Shown: positions 45,263 through 58,332 of the stretch, in pieces | Layout of the letters: every line of letters starts with the position of its first letter | Position numbering within the stretch: position 1 is the first letter of the stretch | NCBI GenBank assembly: GCA_022578605.1 | Contig: MU394058.1 | Location: 744,001 to 808,000, forward strand | Length of the DNA: 64,000 nt | Reading direction: 5' to 3' | DNA from: Camillea tinctor | Taxonomy: Eukaryota; Ascomycota; Sordariomycetes; Xylariales; Xylariaceae | Program-made: the position numbers and the translations under genes | Notes under the pieces: generated by a model | Databases searched by the model: none | Told to the model about the DNA's origin: nothing | What the model saw: the letters and a program-made list of their open reading frames with translations, nothing else

Positions 45263-46265
45263 TCACCACCACTTCCCCAACCACTTCTCCACCTCCTCCA
45301 CAATACACTGCGCCTTGCCCTCCCACGCGTGCCCCGCGCCCTCCACAACCACCTGCTCCAGCACGCAGCGCGCGTTCTTCCCGCGCAGGATGCCCTCCCA
45401 CGTGCGATAGAAGAAGAACGTATCGAGCGAGCCGGTAACCGTCAGCACGGCGGCGACCTCGGGCTCGCGGCCGGCGTACTCGTCGGGCAGCCGCTCCCAC
45501 CCCCAGCCCTGCACCAGGGCCTCCACGGAGCGGAAGTACGACCCCGACTTGAACAGCCCGATGAGCGGGTTCGACTCGATGGGGTACGAGACCAGGATGT
45601 AGTGCGCGGGCGCGAAGCACCCGGTGTATCGGACTGGGGGCCGCGCGCAGCCGGCGTGGATGGCGCCGGCGGAGTAGCCCTGTTGGGCGGTGGTGGGTGG
45701 TGAGTTGTTGTTTGGGCGTAGGGGTGAAAAAAAGGAGAGGGGAAGGAAAAGGGGAGAGGCTTAGCTTACGCATATAAACAGCTTCGCCTTATGGTCGCCG
45801 CCAAAGCAGGGGTACTCCTCGGCGAACTTGCGCATGTGCTCATTCAGCATGCCCTGCGTGATCAGGGGGTCAGTCTCATCTACCAGCAGCTGCTTCCCCA
45901 TTGCGAGAGATCCGCCTCGTATGTGACGAAGCGCATACAGGGAGGATAGAAGAAAAGGGGAAAGAAAGGGAGAAAGGAAGACGTACATTATAGTCGTTGT
46001 TCCCCACGTCGCCAATCCAGGTGCCGAAGTGATCCCACTCGTTGAGGCCAGGGCTGTTCCCCGTGCCGCGGGCGTTCCAGGTAACGACTCGCAGCTGACG
46101 CTTCTTGCACAGGTACTCGGCCAGCAGGCGCACCGGGGCCTGGTCGAACGTGCCTCCCATCCGCCCGTGGGCGATGAGCGCGAGGCCTTGAGGGGCACTC
46201 CCGCCTGGGGGATTCTCGACTCTGGTCTCTAGCTGGGTGAAGTGGTGCGATTGTTGCTGTCCCAT
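45263..46265 (-). CDS. Alpha/beta hydrolase, 259 residues
   Basis: Three exons: 46265..45987, 45853..45770 and 45679..45263. The first intron (133 bp) contains a pyrimidine-rich tract and ACTGAC about 17 bases before the acceptor; the second is 90 bp. Joining gives a continuous fold: LALIAHGRMGGTFDQ (first strand and oxyanion turn), LRVVTWNARGTGNS, LFIC with GYSAG (nucleophile Ser124), VTGSLDTFF (acid Asp207) and GAGHAW (base His238). No signal peptide is seen, so it is probably intracellular. It is shorter than most hydrolases, as it lacks a large cap domain. The substrate is unknown; related fungal proteins are annotated only as alpha/beta hydrolases. Confidence 0.85.
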
Positions 46266-47633
46266 GATTGTGTGTATGTGAGGAGTTATGCTAGTGGGAT
46301 AAGATATTTGAATAAGAGGTAAGTGGGATGTCTAGTTAGGTGAGCCTCCTGTGAGTGAACAGATGAGCGTCTAGTCTGCGAGGGTGAGGTTTAAATATCC
46401 GAAGCCATGCAAACGGGTTAAGAGATCACATTAATAGACGAAAACGAAGGGAGCTGTCGCTGTCCGTATTGTGCTATCTATCAAGTGGCAGGTATGAATT
46501 TTACACTTCAATTCTTATCCGAACTTCATACGATACTTTGCCAAGCGACACGGTGGTGAACTTGAGGTAGTTGTACGCCGTGCCGCAATATATGTTCTAG
46601 TACCGTTTGCTGCCTTGTCGTCAAACGCAGAGACGATAAATATCGACGGAAGGAAACAGGATCGGGGTTTCAAGGAGGGGTTATGAGAAAGAAGGGGTAA
46701 GTAAAATAATGCAACCTGATGATTTGGGAAATATAGACAATAGACAAATGCAGGCTGGATAAGTGCATAGCAGTCGTAAGTAGGCGGGGGGTCCCTTCAG
46801 TCTTGTTAATAATGCCGTGAAACATCTAGAACACCCATCGATATGCACACGCATATTCAATACACAAGACACGTTTTTATAAACTCAGAAAAGCTATATA
46901 TATAGCATCGCAGTTACATATCAGAATATCAGTTAGACTGAGAAAACACCATACACCTTGATGGACAGAGCAAACTTATCTAGGTACCTACGACGCTCCC
47001 CACCCCCTTTTCCTCGCCGTCACTTACTCAGGAGGAAGCAATAAAAACGGAGTAGGGGGTAGACACATGTTAAACGGATTGCTACATACTGTTAGATGCG
47101 AGTAATAATGACACAGGACCCTTTAGAAACCCCCATACATGCACTATCCCATGCCACACGTATTAATGAACACCGCGTAGAGATGTATCTAAGTATTGAT
47201 ATGCTCAAGATTTTACGGGTTTAACCCAGCCAACCGCCTTCTTTCAGCATGGCCATACACTTCTCCACCTAGTGAACTACTATCATTAAGGCGACCCAGT
47301 GTCCCGGTCATGTATATCGACTTGAATGGGGGAAGAGGAAACAATATTACAAAATAGTTGAAAACATGTATTTTATTTTTATTTTAACTAAAAAAAAGCC
47401 TTCGTGGGTGTCGCTATAGAAGCTCACAATATTCTTATCTTCTATTCAACCCAGAACGCTAACTAGGGCAGTAGTAATGCAGTCGCTTTCCCATAGTCAT
47501 GGGTAGATTTTTTCTAAGGCGAACCCGACACATTTCCACTTAACCACTCATCTACTTTTTGAATCGTTTGCATCCACTCCTCGTAGCTTACGTATTCTAA
47601 GTACGCTGATGACAGGTAATCCTGTTCGCCTGT
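46266..47633. other. Intergenic, no gene seen
   Basis: This holds the hydrolase promoter and the MED16 3' region. TAGGTACCTA at 46981-46990 is a variant of the recurrent palindrome. The frame at 46681-46872 is not recognised. Confidence 0.55.
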
Positions 47634-50600
47634 CTATGGCGGCAGGGCTAGCCGTCCGCCACAGCAGCACGATCTCTGTTGACCAAGCAAAAATATCAGG
47701 CCGGGTTTATTACTGGTCGTAGACAGATCCTCCATTACATTGCTACACCTTGTACATGTCCTCCAAGGGGCAGATTGGTTCGCCTTACTGATCTCGACCC
47801 GTTTGAAGAAGTCTACACGCGTGCCCTTGGATCTTCGCTGTGCTAGGACGCGAGGTTGATCATCGATCTCGAGCAGGTCATAGTTCCAGAAATAGAGCGC
47901 TGCGACGTCGGTCTGTTTTCTCAACTCAGTCAGGTCCTTTTGGAAGAGTTTGGTAAGGACTGCTAGGAAGGAGGGTGGCGGTGCCTTCACTAATAGCAAA
48001 TTCAGCTCGCAGTGTTGGCGCGCCTCCTTCACGCGGTCTGGTTTGGGTGCGTTCGGGTTCTGGTTTGAGAGTTGTTGGTTCTTAGCTGCTTTCTGAGCCT
48101 CCCTCTCCCTTTCTGCAAGGGGCATCAGAGATTGGCTGTATGCTGATCGAATATCGACGGCTAGTGCATTGAGAAAGCGGTCAAAGCCGTCAGCCTTGAT
48201 AAGTGCAGACGATGTGTGGTGCTTGATTTCTCGGTAGGCGGTGTACAACGCGGTGGCGTGGCTGTTACTTTGACCATTAAAATTATTGAGGTCATTTTTA
48301 CTCGTATACCAATTGATAGCACGTGTAGAGTAGTTATCAAGAAGACATATTCGGCGGCAGATGGCCGATATGAAATTCCTGGTCGCCGAGCAAAGAATCA
48401 GATGCAATGCTACTTCGCGCCTCCCGTGCAAGTATGTAGTCATATAATCCAATTGTTGGGATTGATTCGACTGGTTGAGAAAACTCATGAACTTAGGGTC
48501 ATCAAGAAGCCCGAAAAGCGAGTCACAGAGCCAGCCGAGAAAATCGACGGACCACTTTATGCAGCCAACCAATGCATTTACGACCTCTTCGCGAGAAGAT
48601 TAGTTCTTAGGAACACCATTAAACACTAAATTCAAGTCCTACTCGGAGAAGAGGAAGGAAAGAAGAGACTTACCAGGTTCATCAAGAGGAGTTGATTGCC
48701 CCTTTGTCGCATTTTGTGCATTGCTGGAGAGACTGACTTGTATGACAATGTTACGTAGGCTGAGAGCCACCATCGCCAATTTGCTTCGCAAATGTCGGGG
48801 TTGGAATTCTCCATTCCAACCCAGATGGTTTAGAATACTAAAGCACTGCTGTAAATTGTTGTTTCTGATCAGATGATCGTGCGGTATATCGTCGGAGTAA
48901 TCGATAGTAATTCTCGTGATATGCACCATTTCTGTAATCCAGCTGGCTACGAACTCTGCATTATGAATTAGCCCCTGATATATATATATGAGCATCTACC
49001 CAGAGGAAACTCACGCTCTTTGTGAACAAACTTCCTTGCTAGTGCGAGAATGTCGTCGGTGTTAGCTCCGATCGCAGCTGCAGCAGCTGTTGTGATCACA
49101 AAAGCGGCATCGACAGCAGCTAGTTGAGCTACAAGATGGTCAGCTACAACGATCGAGCAAATTTGCTGAAGTAGAAAAAAAAATACCGTCCGATATTGAA
49201 TTCATATCTGTCAAGGTGTATTTCAAGTTATGCCACTTTACTTGCCCGTCCTCGTTCATTTGGACTAACGAAAAGTTAGAGGGAGAAAACGCCATTTGGA
49301 GGCCTAACGGAATCATCATTAGCTTATAACATAATTTCTTCTGTGATTGTTGATACGACTCACACAATGGCTCCCCCTCCTGGGTAAAGCCCGCCTCAAG
49401 GATCGAATGGATACGTTCGAGGTTAGGTTCACGGTATAACTCGTTCATGGTAAAGCGATCCCGATATTCCACTGTTCCGTCATTGTACGTGAAGCAGACA
49501 ACCTTGCCAAAGGAAAACACATTGACCCCCATAATTACTTTGTTGACAACTATGGAATCGAGCTTCTTGAACCTTGCCGCTGGCTGTTGTGCCAATTAGC
49601 ATGGAACTTGAAGAATGGATAGGACAAGTCATACCGGAGGCGCAGTGCCGACATTATTTCTCCTCGAGCCGAGCTTCTCAAAAGCTGGATGGAGGGTTTG
49701 TTTATGATCTGTCAACAGCTCCCACCGGTCAATAATGCTCTGGACCTCATGGTTATAAGGCGAGTTCGGCTCTGGCACAAATGACCGCACCGTCAACACA
49801 ACCATGGGTGACCATTCCTTGGCGGAAAATTTAAAGAATTGCGGGAGCATTTCGATATGGGAGATATGGGTCATCGATACATCAAGGTGGGAATTGCTAA
49901 CAGAGGGTTGAAACCAACTGGTCACTGCCACATGTCTCTTCAAAAGGGTAGGGGTTATGGTATGACCCCCAGGCGGCATACTCTGTCCATTTTCTGGCTT
50001 AACCATGTTGAAACTGATACCGACCTGAACGACCCGGAGTTGCTTGGAAGCCGTAGCCATGGCGATGAAGATAGACTTAGCTGGTTTGGTTAGGAACATG
50101 TTTAACTAGAGAGGGAAAGGCGGACTTCAACTTACTTTTGTCAGAGCATACGGCAGCGTGGGTTATTAGATCATCAGCAGATGTGACACTTTCTAGGTTG
50201 AGTGTCTCTTGCTCAATCTTGCCAGTGTTCTGGCTCCAGAACATCTTAAGCAGCCCATTGGTAGTGATGCAGACTAAGGCAGATTTGTTAGGGTTGGGGT
50301 GAGAAGGCCCCATGCTAGGGAGACCTGAAGGCTCGAAAATGTACTCATTTCCCTTGCCACTCTTCAAAGTTGGGGCATATATGGGATGGAACTACGCCCG
50401 TGTTAGCATACAAGAGGCGATACGCGAAGGGGGAAGCGAGGGTTTTGGAGTATTACCCTCGTATTAGAAGGGATTGGGTTAAGCCAATAGGTGCCAACAA
50501 CTGAATGGAGATCATCAACTGGGTCGGCATCCCATTTCCGAATTGGCATTGGTCGATTCAAGTCTGAATTGAAACTCATGAGGAAGACCCTTCCTACGGA

Positions 50601-51095
50601 ATCAATAGCAGCAAGTTCTGAGTTTGCCGGACTCCAAGATAAATGCACGAGAGGACCACCGGAAAGATTGTTCCAGGGGATAATGGTCTTGGGTTCGCTC
50701 AAAGCCCAACTCGCATCCTTAGGGCTGGCGCGAAGGTATCTCAGTTGCAGAGATTCGCCATCGGGAGTGATAGAAGCTATGGTGCCGCCCTTAGACCAAG
50801 CAATGCCTCTGAGAACTAGGTCAACGACAAGCTCAAATTGTGAATGCTAAATAAAGGAAAAATAAAAAAAGATCTCATAGGGGGGGTTATGGGAGACATA
50901 CTGACGACATCCTCGGCCGCGGAGCTCATCTAGTCTCTGTCGCAGGCGTCTACTTAGCGGTCTAGGGGGCAAAGCCAGGGTACCGCCATCGCCAAACAAG
51001 TCATCAACATCATCCAAGTCAACTTGCATAGGTTCCCCTCCTGCCATTCCTGCCATGGACCCTTCCAGGATGAGGGGCATCTTGTTGGTCGTCAT
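47634..51095 (-). CDS. MED16: Mediator of RNA polymerase II transcription subunit 16 (Sin4 homologue)
   Basis: Eight exons: 51095..50902, 50808..50457, 50391..50136, 50080..49635, 49583..49187, 49128..49015, 48955..48674 and 48586..47634, giving 997 residues. The first intron's acceptor is the CTCAG at 50811-50809, not the nearer TTTAG, because only it keeps phase and yields GCRQGIAWSKGGTIASIT. The N-terminus has LDDVDDLFGD followed by LRQRLDELR, and then a WD40-like propeller (HLSWSPANSELAAIDSVGRVFL and following). The C-terminus has WRTCTRCSNVMED and QQRSCCCGGRLA, the Cys-rich zinc end of Med16. The protein belongs to the Mediator tail module, which relays gene-specific regulators to RNA polymerase II in the nucleus. 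It diverges from the sirtuin gene across a 2.3-kb spacer. Confidence 0.93.
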
Positions 51096-52719
51096 CAGGG
51101 TGGTAGAAGAGCAGATTTGTTCACGCCTTTATACGACAGCTTGTGTCAAGTTTCCCTATGGCCTAAGCAGGAGAGGAGGTTTGAGGCTGTCCCCAGCCAT
51201 AACACGAAAGAAGACAGGTATAAGAGATGAGTCGCGGCTCAGGTTGTGGAGGTGGTTTTAGGTATATTTGCGTAATATACAAGCTACCTAGAGAGACCAA
51301 CGATGAAGATGAAGATGATGATGATGATGATTATGATGGTGATGATATGTTATTGAAAATTTGGTGGCCAAAAGATAGAGAAGTTTTTATTATTTTATTT
51401 TATTATTTTATTTTTTTCTTCCCTCTTTTTATAGCCAAGGCTGAAAGGTTGGTGCTGTAGGGTAAGATGGTACGAAGTAAGTGAGAAGGCGAAGGCGAAT
51501 ACTAAAAGTAACAAAGTGCAGCGCGATGGACGTGCTTTCACTACTAGCAGCTTGCGCATGGGGCAGCTGATACCAAGTACAAGGTTGGGCGAAAGCTAAA
51601 TTTAAAAAAGGTCAAAAGTATGGCTAAGTTGCAGGAACGTGCTGCCATACGCAAGATTACCTAAGCCACACGCGACGGTTAAGTGTGGCTTGGAGAACCC
51701 GCATAGGCTTGAAACTAAGAACCCATGGATCTTGGTCCGGTACCCGCCTAAGTCTTGTCTCTGCTAGGTACATATCTATGAAACCGCGGGGCAACCAATG
51801 TATATTCTGGGGGGGATTTTTTTTTTTTGGTTTTTTTTCTTTTACATCAATACTCTATAACACTAGTGATGTAGATAGGTATGTATCAGAATATCAATGC
51901 CCGAGTAGACCCAACATGATCTAACAAAGAAACTCCTGCCCGGTTAGCAACACGGAATAAGACAATCTCTGTAACTCTCTGCACTACTGTTTTTATTCAT
52001 GTTACTGAATGATTATATAGCACGAACAATAAGTTGATGGAAGCCAATGTTCAGTGGTAGTCTTTTATGTAACTAGTTGATACTCCGTATATCATAACTG
52101 AGATTATAGTAGAAAAAGAACAAAGTGCCATGATCAGATAAATCAAAGAAATCACATTACTTAGTGTACGGCATTAGAGCTAGCAAGTCCAGTCCATAAT
52201 ATGATTATTTAAAGTATTTAACCTATAACCTAAGTAATGCACCTCATACCAGCCAGGCCAATGCAAGTTGCGTATGTAAGTCGAGTAAACCTGGTAGGTT
52301 ATGTTAGGTACTTATTAGGATACAGAACAGCAAGTAAGAACGGGCAAACCAAACAATCCCCCTCAAATAAGGTTAGTTATATTTTCGGTCTTTCTTAGCC
52401 CCCCCTTCCCCCCATGCTTAAAAAAATATACATAAAAAAAAATACATTCCCATTCCACCAAGACCGACTTACAACGGCCACGGCGGCCAACACCACCAAC
52501 TCTTAAAAATCTCGGTCTGACCTGACTAACTGGGTCAGACTTACAACACTACACTAGATTTGCATACATCAACTAAGCGAGAAAGAGAAGGCTCCTTCTC
52601 TCTTTTTTCCCCAAACAAATCAAAGCTAAAAACGGCCTTAACATGTCATAAGTGGACAGCCTTCTTTTTTTATTATTAGTATATCCTGGCTCTTTTACTT
52701 TCCCATCTACCTTCAACCT

Positions 52720-52760
<41 letters not shown>

Positions 52761-53361
52761 TCCCAAACCTTTTTTTCTATTAACATAACCCACCCCTTTC
52801 TCTCCTTTCTCACCCAACACGCAACACACGCAACACACACAACACACACAACACGATCACGCGAATTACACCCATCCGTATATGCGCATGCGCATGAACG
52901 ACGCGACCGCAGAGACGTTATCCATATGAATCTCGGGACCCCTGTCTTCTCATCTGGGGGATCCGCTGAGCCATTTTGTTTACTTTGCTTAAACTTACAC
53001 TAGTTATTTTTTTACAACGCCAAGAGTAACAACATCAGAGAGGGCTACGTGCGTCATGGTCATGGTCATGGTTATGGTTCACACACAGCAGCAATAATAA
53101 TTACTGCAGCCAGTACTTTGTAGTACATACATAACCTACATACATACATAACATACCTCGGGTGTACATGTAGTAGCATTATTCGAGTAGATCCCATCTA
53201 CAACTACATTACAACAAAGGAGAACGTTCTTTCTACACGACAACTACTCTTCTCTTCTCTTCCCTTCCTTGGGAACAACAACGACTACTATTTCCACTAC
53301 AACTGCCACTATCTATCCGTCCATCCTGCTTGAGGTCGTCCTTTTCTTACCCACGCACGCT
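51096..53361. repeat. Intergenic between divergent MED16 and sirtuin genes, with simple repeats
   Basis: This holds the two divergent promoters. Simple repeats are a GAT/GAAGAT run at 51301-51346, a T/G run near 51821-51840, and a 36-bp CT microsatellite at 52722-52757, followed by ACACAACACA repeats at about 52818-52856. CATGGTCATGGT repeats lie near 53056-53077. The sequence 52160-52340 is AT-rich and unremarkable. No further gene is seen. Confidence 0.55.
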
Positions 53362-55363
53362 ATGGATACCTCGTTAATATCCACGATCTCTGACCTCTCA
53401 GACCCTCCCTCCTCCGAACCACCCTCATCACCACTGTCGGTACTTTCCAGATCGCCGACCATCTCGCCTCGGACCTCGCTCGCTTACGCTCCACATCGAC
53501 TACCATCGCCACCCTCTTCCATGATACATTCCGGCAGCGCATCGCCAATGAAGCCCACCGATGCTCCCGAGCTGGAGATTCACGTCAACCCAGATGGTCC
53601 TCCGCCTCCCAAGCGGCGCCGTGTTGAGCGCAAGCCGCGAACCACCGAGTACCTCGATCTCAGAGCTGCCGCCGAGCAGAGCCAGAAGGATGAGGAACTT
53701 CTAGACCAATTGACTACGGTTCTACGCAAAAAGAAGAAGATTGTTATTATTGCTGGAGCTGGCATCTCCGTCTCTGCTGGAAGTATGTATTTGTTTATTT
53801 ACTTTTTTCCCCCTTCGTTATCAGAATGGCTAACTTGATTTTCTACTGCTAGTTCCCGACTTTCGTTCCTCCACGGGTCTCTTTGCGACCTTGCCTAAGG
53901 ACCACAAACTAAAGGGCTCCGGTAAACACCTCTTCGATGCCTCCGTATACAAGCACGACGATACCACATCCTCCTTCCACAGCATGGTCCGCGACCTTTC
54001 CCACCTCACCAGAAATGCGAAGCCTACAGCGTTCCACCACTTGATCGCCTCACTTGCTAAGGAAGGCCGGCTTCTACGACTGTATACGCAAAATGTCGAC
54101 GGGCTTGATACCTCAATGCCTCCGCTTGCCACCACTGTGCCTCTAAATACGAAGGGACCTTGGCCCAAAACCATCCAGCTTCACGGTGGTCTAGAAAAAA
54201 TGGCCTGTTCAAAATGCAGCGAGATCAGCCAATTTGATGCTTCGCTTTTCGAAGGCCCCGAAGCACCGCTCTGCAAGGGTTGCAAAGAGACGGACAACGT
54301 TCGCACAGCTCACGCGGGTAAACGAAGCCATGGCATTGGAAGACTACGGCCGCGAATGGTCCTATATAATGAATACAACCCCGATGAAGAGTCGATTGCC
54401 AATGTTGTCCGCGCCGATATCCGATCTAAGCCTGACGCAGTCATTGTTGTTGGTACCAGCATGAAGATCCCAGGCGTGCGGAATATGGTTAAAGACATGT
54501 GCAAGGTGACACGGGACCGCAAAGATGGCATCACCGCCTGGATCAATTTGGATCCTGAGCCTACTGGTGCTGACCTGAAGAATTGCTGGGATTTGGTGGT
54601 ACGTGGAAAATGCGATGATGTGGCTTCCCTAGTACACCTACCCCGGTATGACGAGAGCATCGACCAGGGAGAAGAGACCTTGGTGGATAAGCAGAAGTAC
54701 GAGAGCGACATGCGGCGCGTCAAATTGGAGGTTGAGATCCGAAAGAACGCATCAGACGTGAGCATCAAGGGGGGATCACGTGATAGTACTCCTACTGAAG
54801 CCAAACCTCAGTCTATCGAGAAGGTCCAGGGCATTCCTACGCCTACTGCTAGTCCCAAGATACGGACAGCCCTGCCTACCAAGCAAGTGTCAAAATCGAA
54901 GCAGACCCAGCTTTCGTTCTCTAGCAAGCCCGGCAAGGCTAGTGCAGGTTCATCAACCAAAGACACCAAGACTAAAACGACAACACAACGCAAGAGGAAG
55001 CAGACGAAGACCTCAGAGCCCAAGCCCAAGCCCAAGAATGCCATCAATACGACTTTCAAGGCTACCAAGTCTAATCCCGCGATGGCTAAGGTTCCTATGA
55101 AACGTGAATATCCAGATGATCCGGCTCCGGCTCCGTCCAGTCTCGATGCGAAAACTCTGATGCGCGACGACTTCTCCCTCCGCCCGAGATCCCTTAAGCA
55201 ACCCCGTGACTCGCTGGAAGCACAGAAGGATGTAGATTCGCAGCTCCATCACGACATCTACTTGGCGCGACCGGTCACCCCTACACAGGAGGAACAGCGG
55301 TCTCCACAGGAAACTGTCTCCCCTCCATCAAAGCCCCGGGGTATGGGGACCTTGATCGACTAA
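53362..55363 (+). CDS. hst4: Sirtuin of the Hst3/Hst4 class (NAD-dependent histone deacetylase)
   Basis: Two exons: 53362..53782 and 53853..55363, giving 643 residues; the intron is 70 bp, GT-AG. ATG 53362 is the first in-frame start; a TTG upstream is ignored. The N-terminus is Ser/Pro-rich with a basic KRRRVERK nuclear signal near residue 84. The Sir2 core has GAGIS at 132-136, IPDFRSSTGLF at 141-151, TQNVDGLD at 219-226, catalytic His251 (LHGG), zinc Cys259, 262, 281 and 284, and VVGTSMKIPG for NAD binding. The GKHLFDASVY segment after the Arg loop and the IPG ending point to the Hst3/Hst4 branch, which removes acetyl from histone H3 Lys56. The C-terminal 240 residues are basic and low in complexity. 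No core residue is missing. Confidence 0.92.
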
Positions 55364-56042
55364 AAAAACCTAGTTTTTGATTAATACCTGTGCAGACAGC
55401 GAAAGGGCCTCGCATAATAGTGGAGGGGTTTTTATAGATGATAAAAAGCGGTTGATTTTCTCCATATTACAAAGAAGGACACTACCATAGCCCGAGAGCT
55501 GAGATGATATACCCACTTCCCTCCAAAACGGGACGGTTTCCTCTCGAGTTCTCTCTTCCTCTTTTTTTTTAAACTCCATAATAGACGGTGGGCGCAGGGG
55601 GGTTAAAGGGATACCCTCACAATCCTACCTTAGTTATATATAACGCATACCTGGTCTTGTCTTAGCCGGCGAGAGCTGGTTCCTGTACATAAGTCAAGCA
55701 AGCCATATGTACATCATTTAACACCCAGAAAAGAAAAGAAAGAAAAAGGTTTTTTGCATCGCTCGCGTTGTTTTTTTTCTTCTCTCGCTTGTTTTGTTGC
55801 TCGCATAATTTGTGGTTTTGTTTATCCGTGCTTAGCCCCTAATCTAATGAATGAGAGAAGGAGAGGGGTGGGATTACCCAGAGACGAAAAATATCTAACT
55901 TACTTTAAAGTTATCTGCCTGTCCGTCGATGCGTCTGAAATACACGAAAATAGGGAAAGGGGAAGTACATACAGTAAACCCGCCCTGCCTGTATAGATAG
56001 ATAAAGTAGGGAGCTTGAGGGGCGGGGGGGGCGGGGCGCGGG

Positions 56043-56044
<2 letters not shown>
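55364..56044. other. Intergenic, 3' of sirtuin, left flank of gap
   Basis: This holds the sirtuin 3' region, with an A/G-rich tract at 55728-55748. No gene is seen. The last 30 bases become G-rich before the homopolymer. Confidence 0.6.
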
Positions 56045-56103
<59 letters not shown>

Positions 56104-56914
56104 NNNNNNNNNNNNNNNNNNNNNNNNNNNNNNNNNNNNNNNNNNNNNNNNNNNNNNNNNNNNNNNNNNNNNNNNNNNNNNNNNNNNNNNNNNNNNNNNN
56201 NNNNNNNNNNNNNNNNNNNNNNNNNNNNNNNNNNNNNNNNNNNNNNNNNNNNNNNNNNNNNNNNNNNNNNNNNNNNNNNNNNNNNNNNNNNNNNNNNNNN
56301 NNNNNNNNNNNNNNNNNNNNNNNNNNNNNNNNNNNNNNNNNNNNNNNNNNNNNNNNNNNNNNNNNNNNNNNNNNNNNNNNNNNNNNNNNNNNNNNNNNNN
56401 NNNNNNNNNNNNNNNNNNNNNNNNNNNNNNNNNNNNNNNNNNNNNNNNNNNNNNNNNNNNNNNNNNNNNNNNNNNNNNNNNNNNNNNNNNNNNNNNNNNN
56501 NNNNNNNNNNNNNNNNNNNNNNNNNNNNNNNNNNNNNNNNNNNNNNNNNNNNNNNNNNNNNNNNNNNNNNNNNNNNNNNNNNNNNNNNNNNNNNNNNNNN
56601 NNNNNNNNNNNNNNNNNNNNNNNNNNNNNNNNNNNNNNNNNNNNNNNNNNNNNNNNNNNNNNNNNNNNNNNNNNNNNNNNNNNNNNNNNNNNNNNNNNNN
56701 NNNNNNNNNNNNNNNNNNNNNNNNNNNNNNNNNNNNNNNNNNNNNNNNNNNNNNNNNNNNNNNNNNNNNNNNNNNNNNNNNNNNNNNNNNNNNNNNNNNN
56801 NNNNNNNNNNNNNNNNNNNNNNNNNNNNNNNNNNNNNNNNNNNNNNNNNNNNNNNNNNNNNNNNNNNNNNNNNNNNNNNNNNNNNNNNNNNNNNNNNNNN
56901 NNNNNNNNNNNNNN
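56045..56914. other. Poly-G homopolymer and 811-base run of N (assembly gap)
   Basis: A 58-base G run (56045-56102) is followed by T and then N from 56104 to 56914. A G run of this length is more likely a sequencing or assembly failure than true sequence. Translations across this area, which give poly-Gly or poly-Pro, are meaningless. Confidence 0.95.
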
Positions 56915-58332
56915 GTGTTTGGTTTTTTTTTTTTTTCCATGTCCCCCTTTTATTGGTTTGGCCTCGATTTTTTTTTTTTCAATACATTTCCCAATTTTAC
57001 AAAAAAAATGTTTTGCCCCCCCCCCCCCCCCCCCCAAAAAAAAAAAAAAAGACCAAAACTCTCTCCCTGAATCGTAAGCATCATCAAAATAACAAACAAC
57101 CTAGATAGTTATCCTACACCAACAAACCATACCTCCCACGACCTTTCTAGAAACCATATAACCCAGCCCCGTTATTCAGCCAAGGAGGGGAGGAGGGGAG
57201 ATGCAAGACGGTAAAAATACCCGGTCCCCTTCCCCTTCCCCTCCCTCACCTTCTTTATCCTCCCCCCTCCCCCTGCTTCCCCGCCTCTCTGACTGAGATC
57301 CTTCCCCTCTCTCGCCTCACGGCCACGTCAAACAGTCATTGTATGATATCGTTGCATCTAGGTAGGTGGTCAGCTCTGCTTTGTTTTCCCATAGGACGAA
57401 ACAGGTTAGGATGTCGCGTGCCCCGCCTCCGCCGCCGCCATCTTACTCACATCACGTCACGTGGGTTCATATCACAAGCCCAGGTCGGGAAAAGAAGAAG
57501 TTGGAAAAGATCACAAGTCTGATCAAGGATTTTATTTTTTTTTGTTTATTTTTTAACTTTTATCTCATTGGTGTAGGAGGTTTTTTTTTAAAACGCTAAC
57601 GGGCGTCTATAGCTAATATAATTACCGCTACTACTAACTACCTCTCGTCAACACTACTTAACAGTAGAAAAACCAAAGTAGTATTTATGTAAAGAAGTGA
57701 GAATGGTAACGGACTAGATGCTGGCTAGCCTATGAGCAGCACAACATCGTCTCCCTGTTGCTGAGTTCTTTTTTTTTTTGAAGTATAAAAAGTAAATAAA
57801 TAAAAAAACAGACGAAACGGGAGACATCAATCCTACCACCTCTAGGGCACATATAATGCTTCCCTTTCTCCCTTGCACACTATCCCACCAATCCGTGTAC
57901 CCGTTCCTACACCCCATGGTCTCCTCTGCAAACGAGAAGCTAAGGGATACAATTATCCCCATTATACCAACCCTAAATCTTCATGTCGATGAATATGACA
58001 TATTGTCCATGTAAATGACAATGATGAATCACGTGCTCTTCGTGTGTACTTCCCCTCCCCTGGTCATCTAAAAACTTCAGGTCTCATCAGAGACCAGAGT
58101 CTAGTGGATATAAGTAAGACGGATATGTGCAAACATTCCGGCCATTAAACTCCAGTTTACCTAACATGGATGCTTTTTTTTCTGGGTATGAATTCATAAT
58201 TCCAGATCCCAAGAACCTCTTGGTCTAAAATGCCCCTACCATAACGCCATTCAATGCAATATCGTGAAAATACCAGACGAGTGGACTTCGTATAGAATCA
58301 ACCCGTCGGCAATGTGTACGTAGGTCTTCTCA
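56915..58332. other. Right flank of the gap and 3' side of CHD1
   Basis: The first 140 bases are low quality in appearance, with long T runs, a C20 run at 57016-57035 and an A15 run at 57036-57050. The rest is AT-rich with no recognised gene; frames at 57366-57599 and 57714-57962 lack family signatures. The end contains the CHD1 3' UTR. Confidence 0.55.

Noticed and set aside
54890..54930. KQTQLSF in the sirtuin tail as a PCNA-binding box
   Set aside because: Spacing (Q-x-x-L-x-F) does not fit the PIP consensus with its paired aromatic residues.
55895..57070. Frames of about 350-380 codons running through the N region
   Set aside because: Produced by N and homopolymers; no information.
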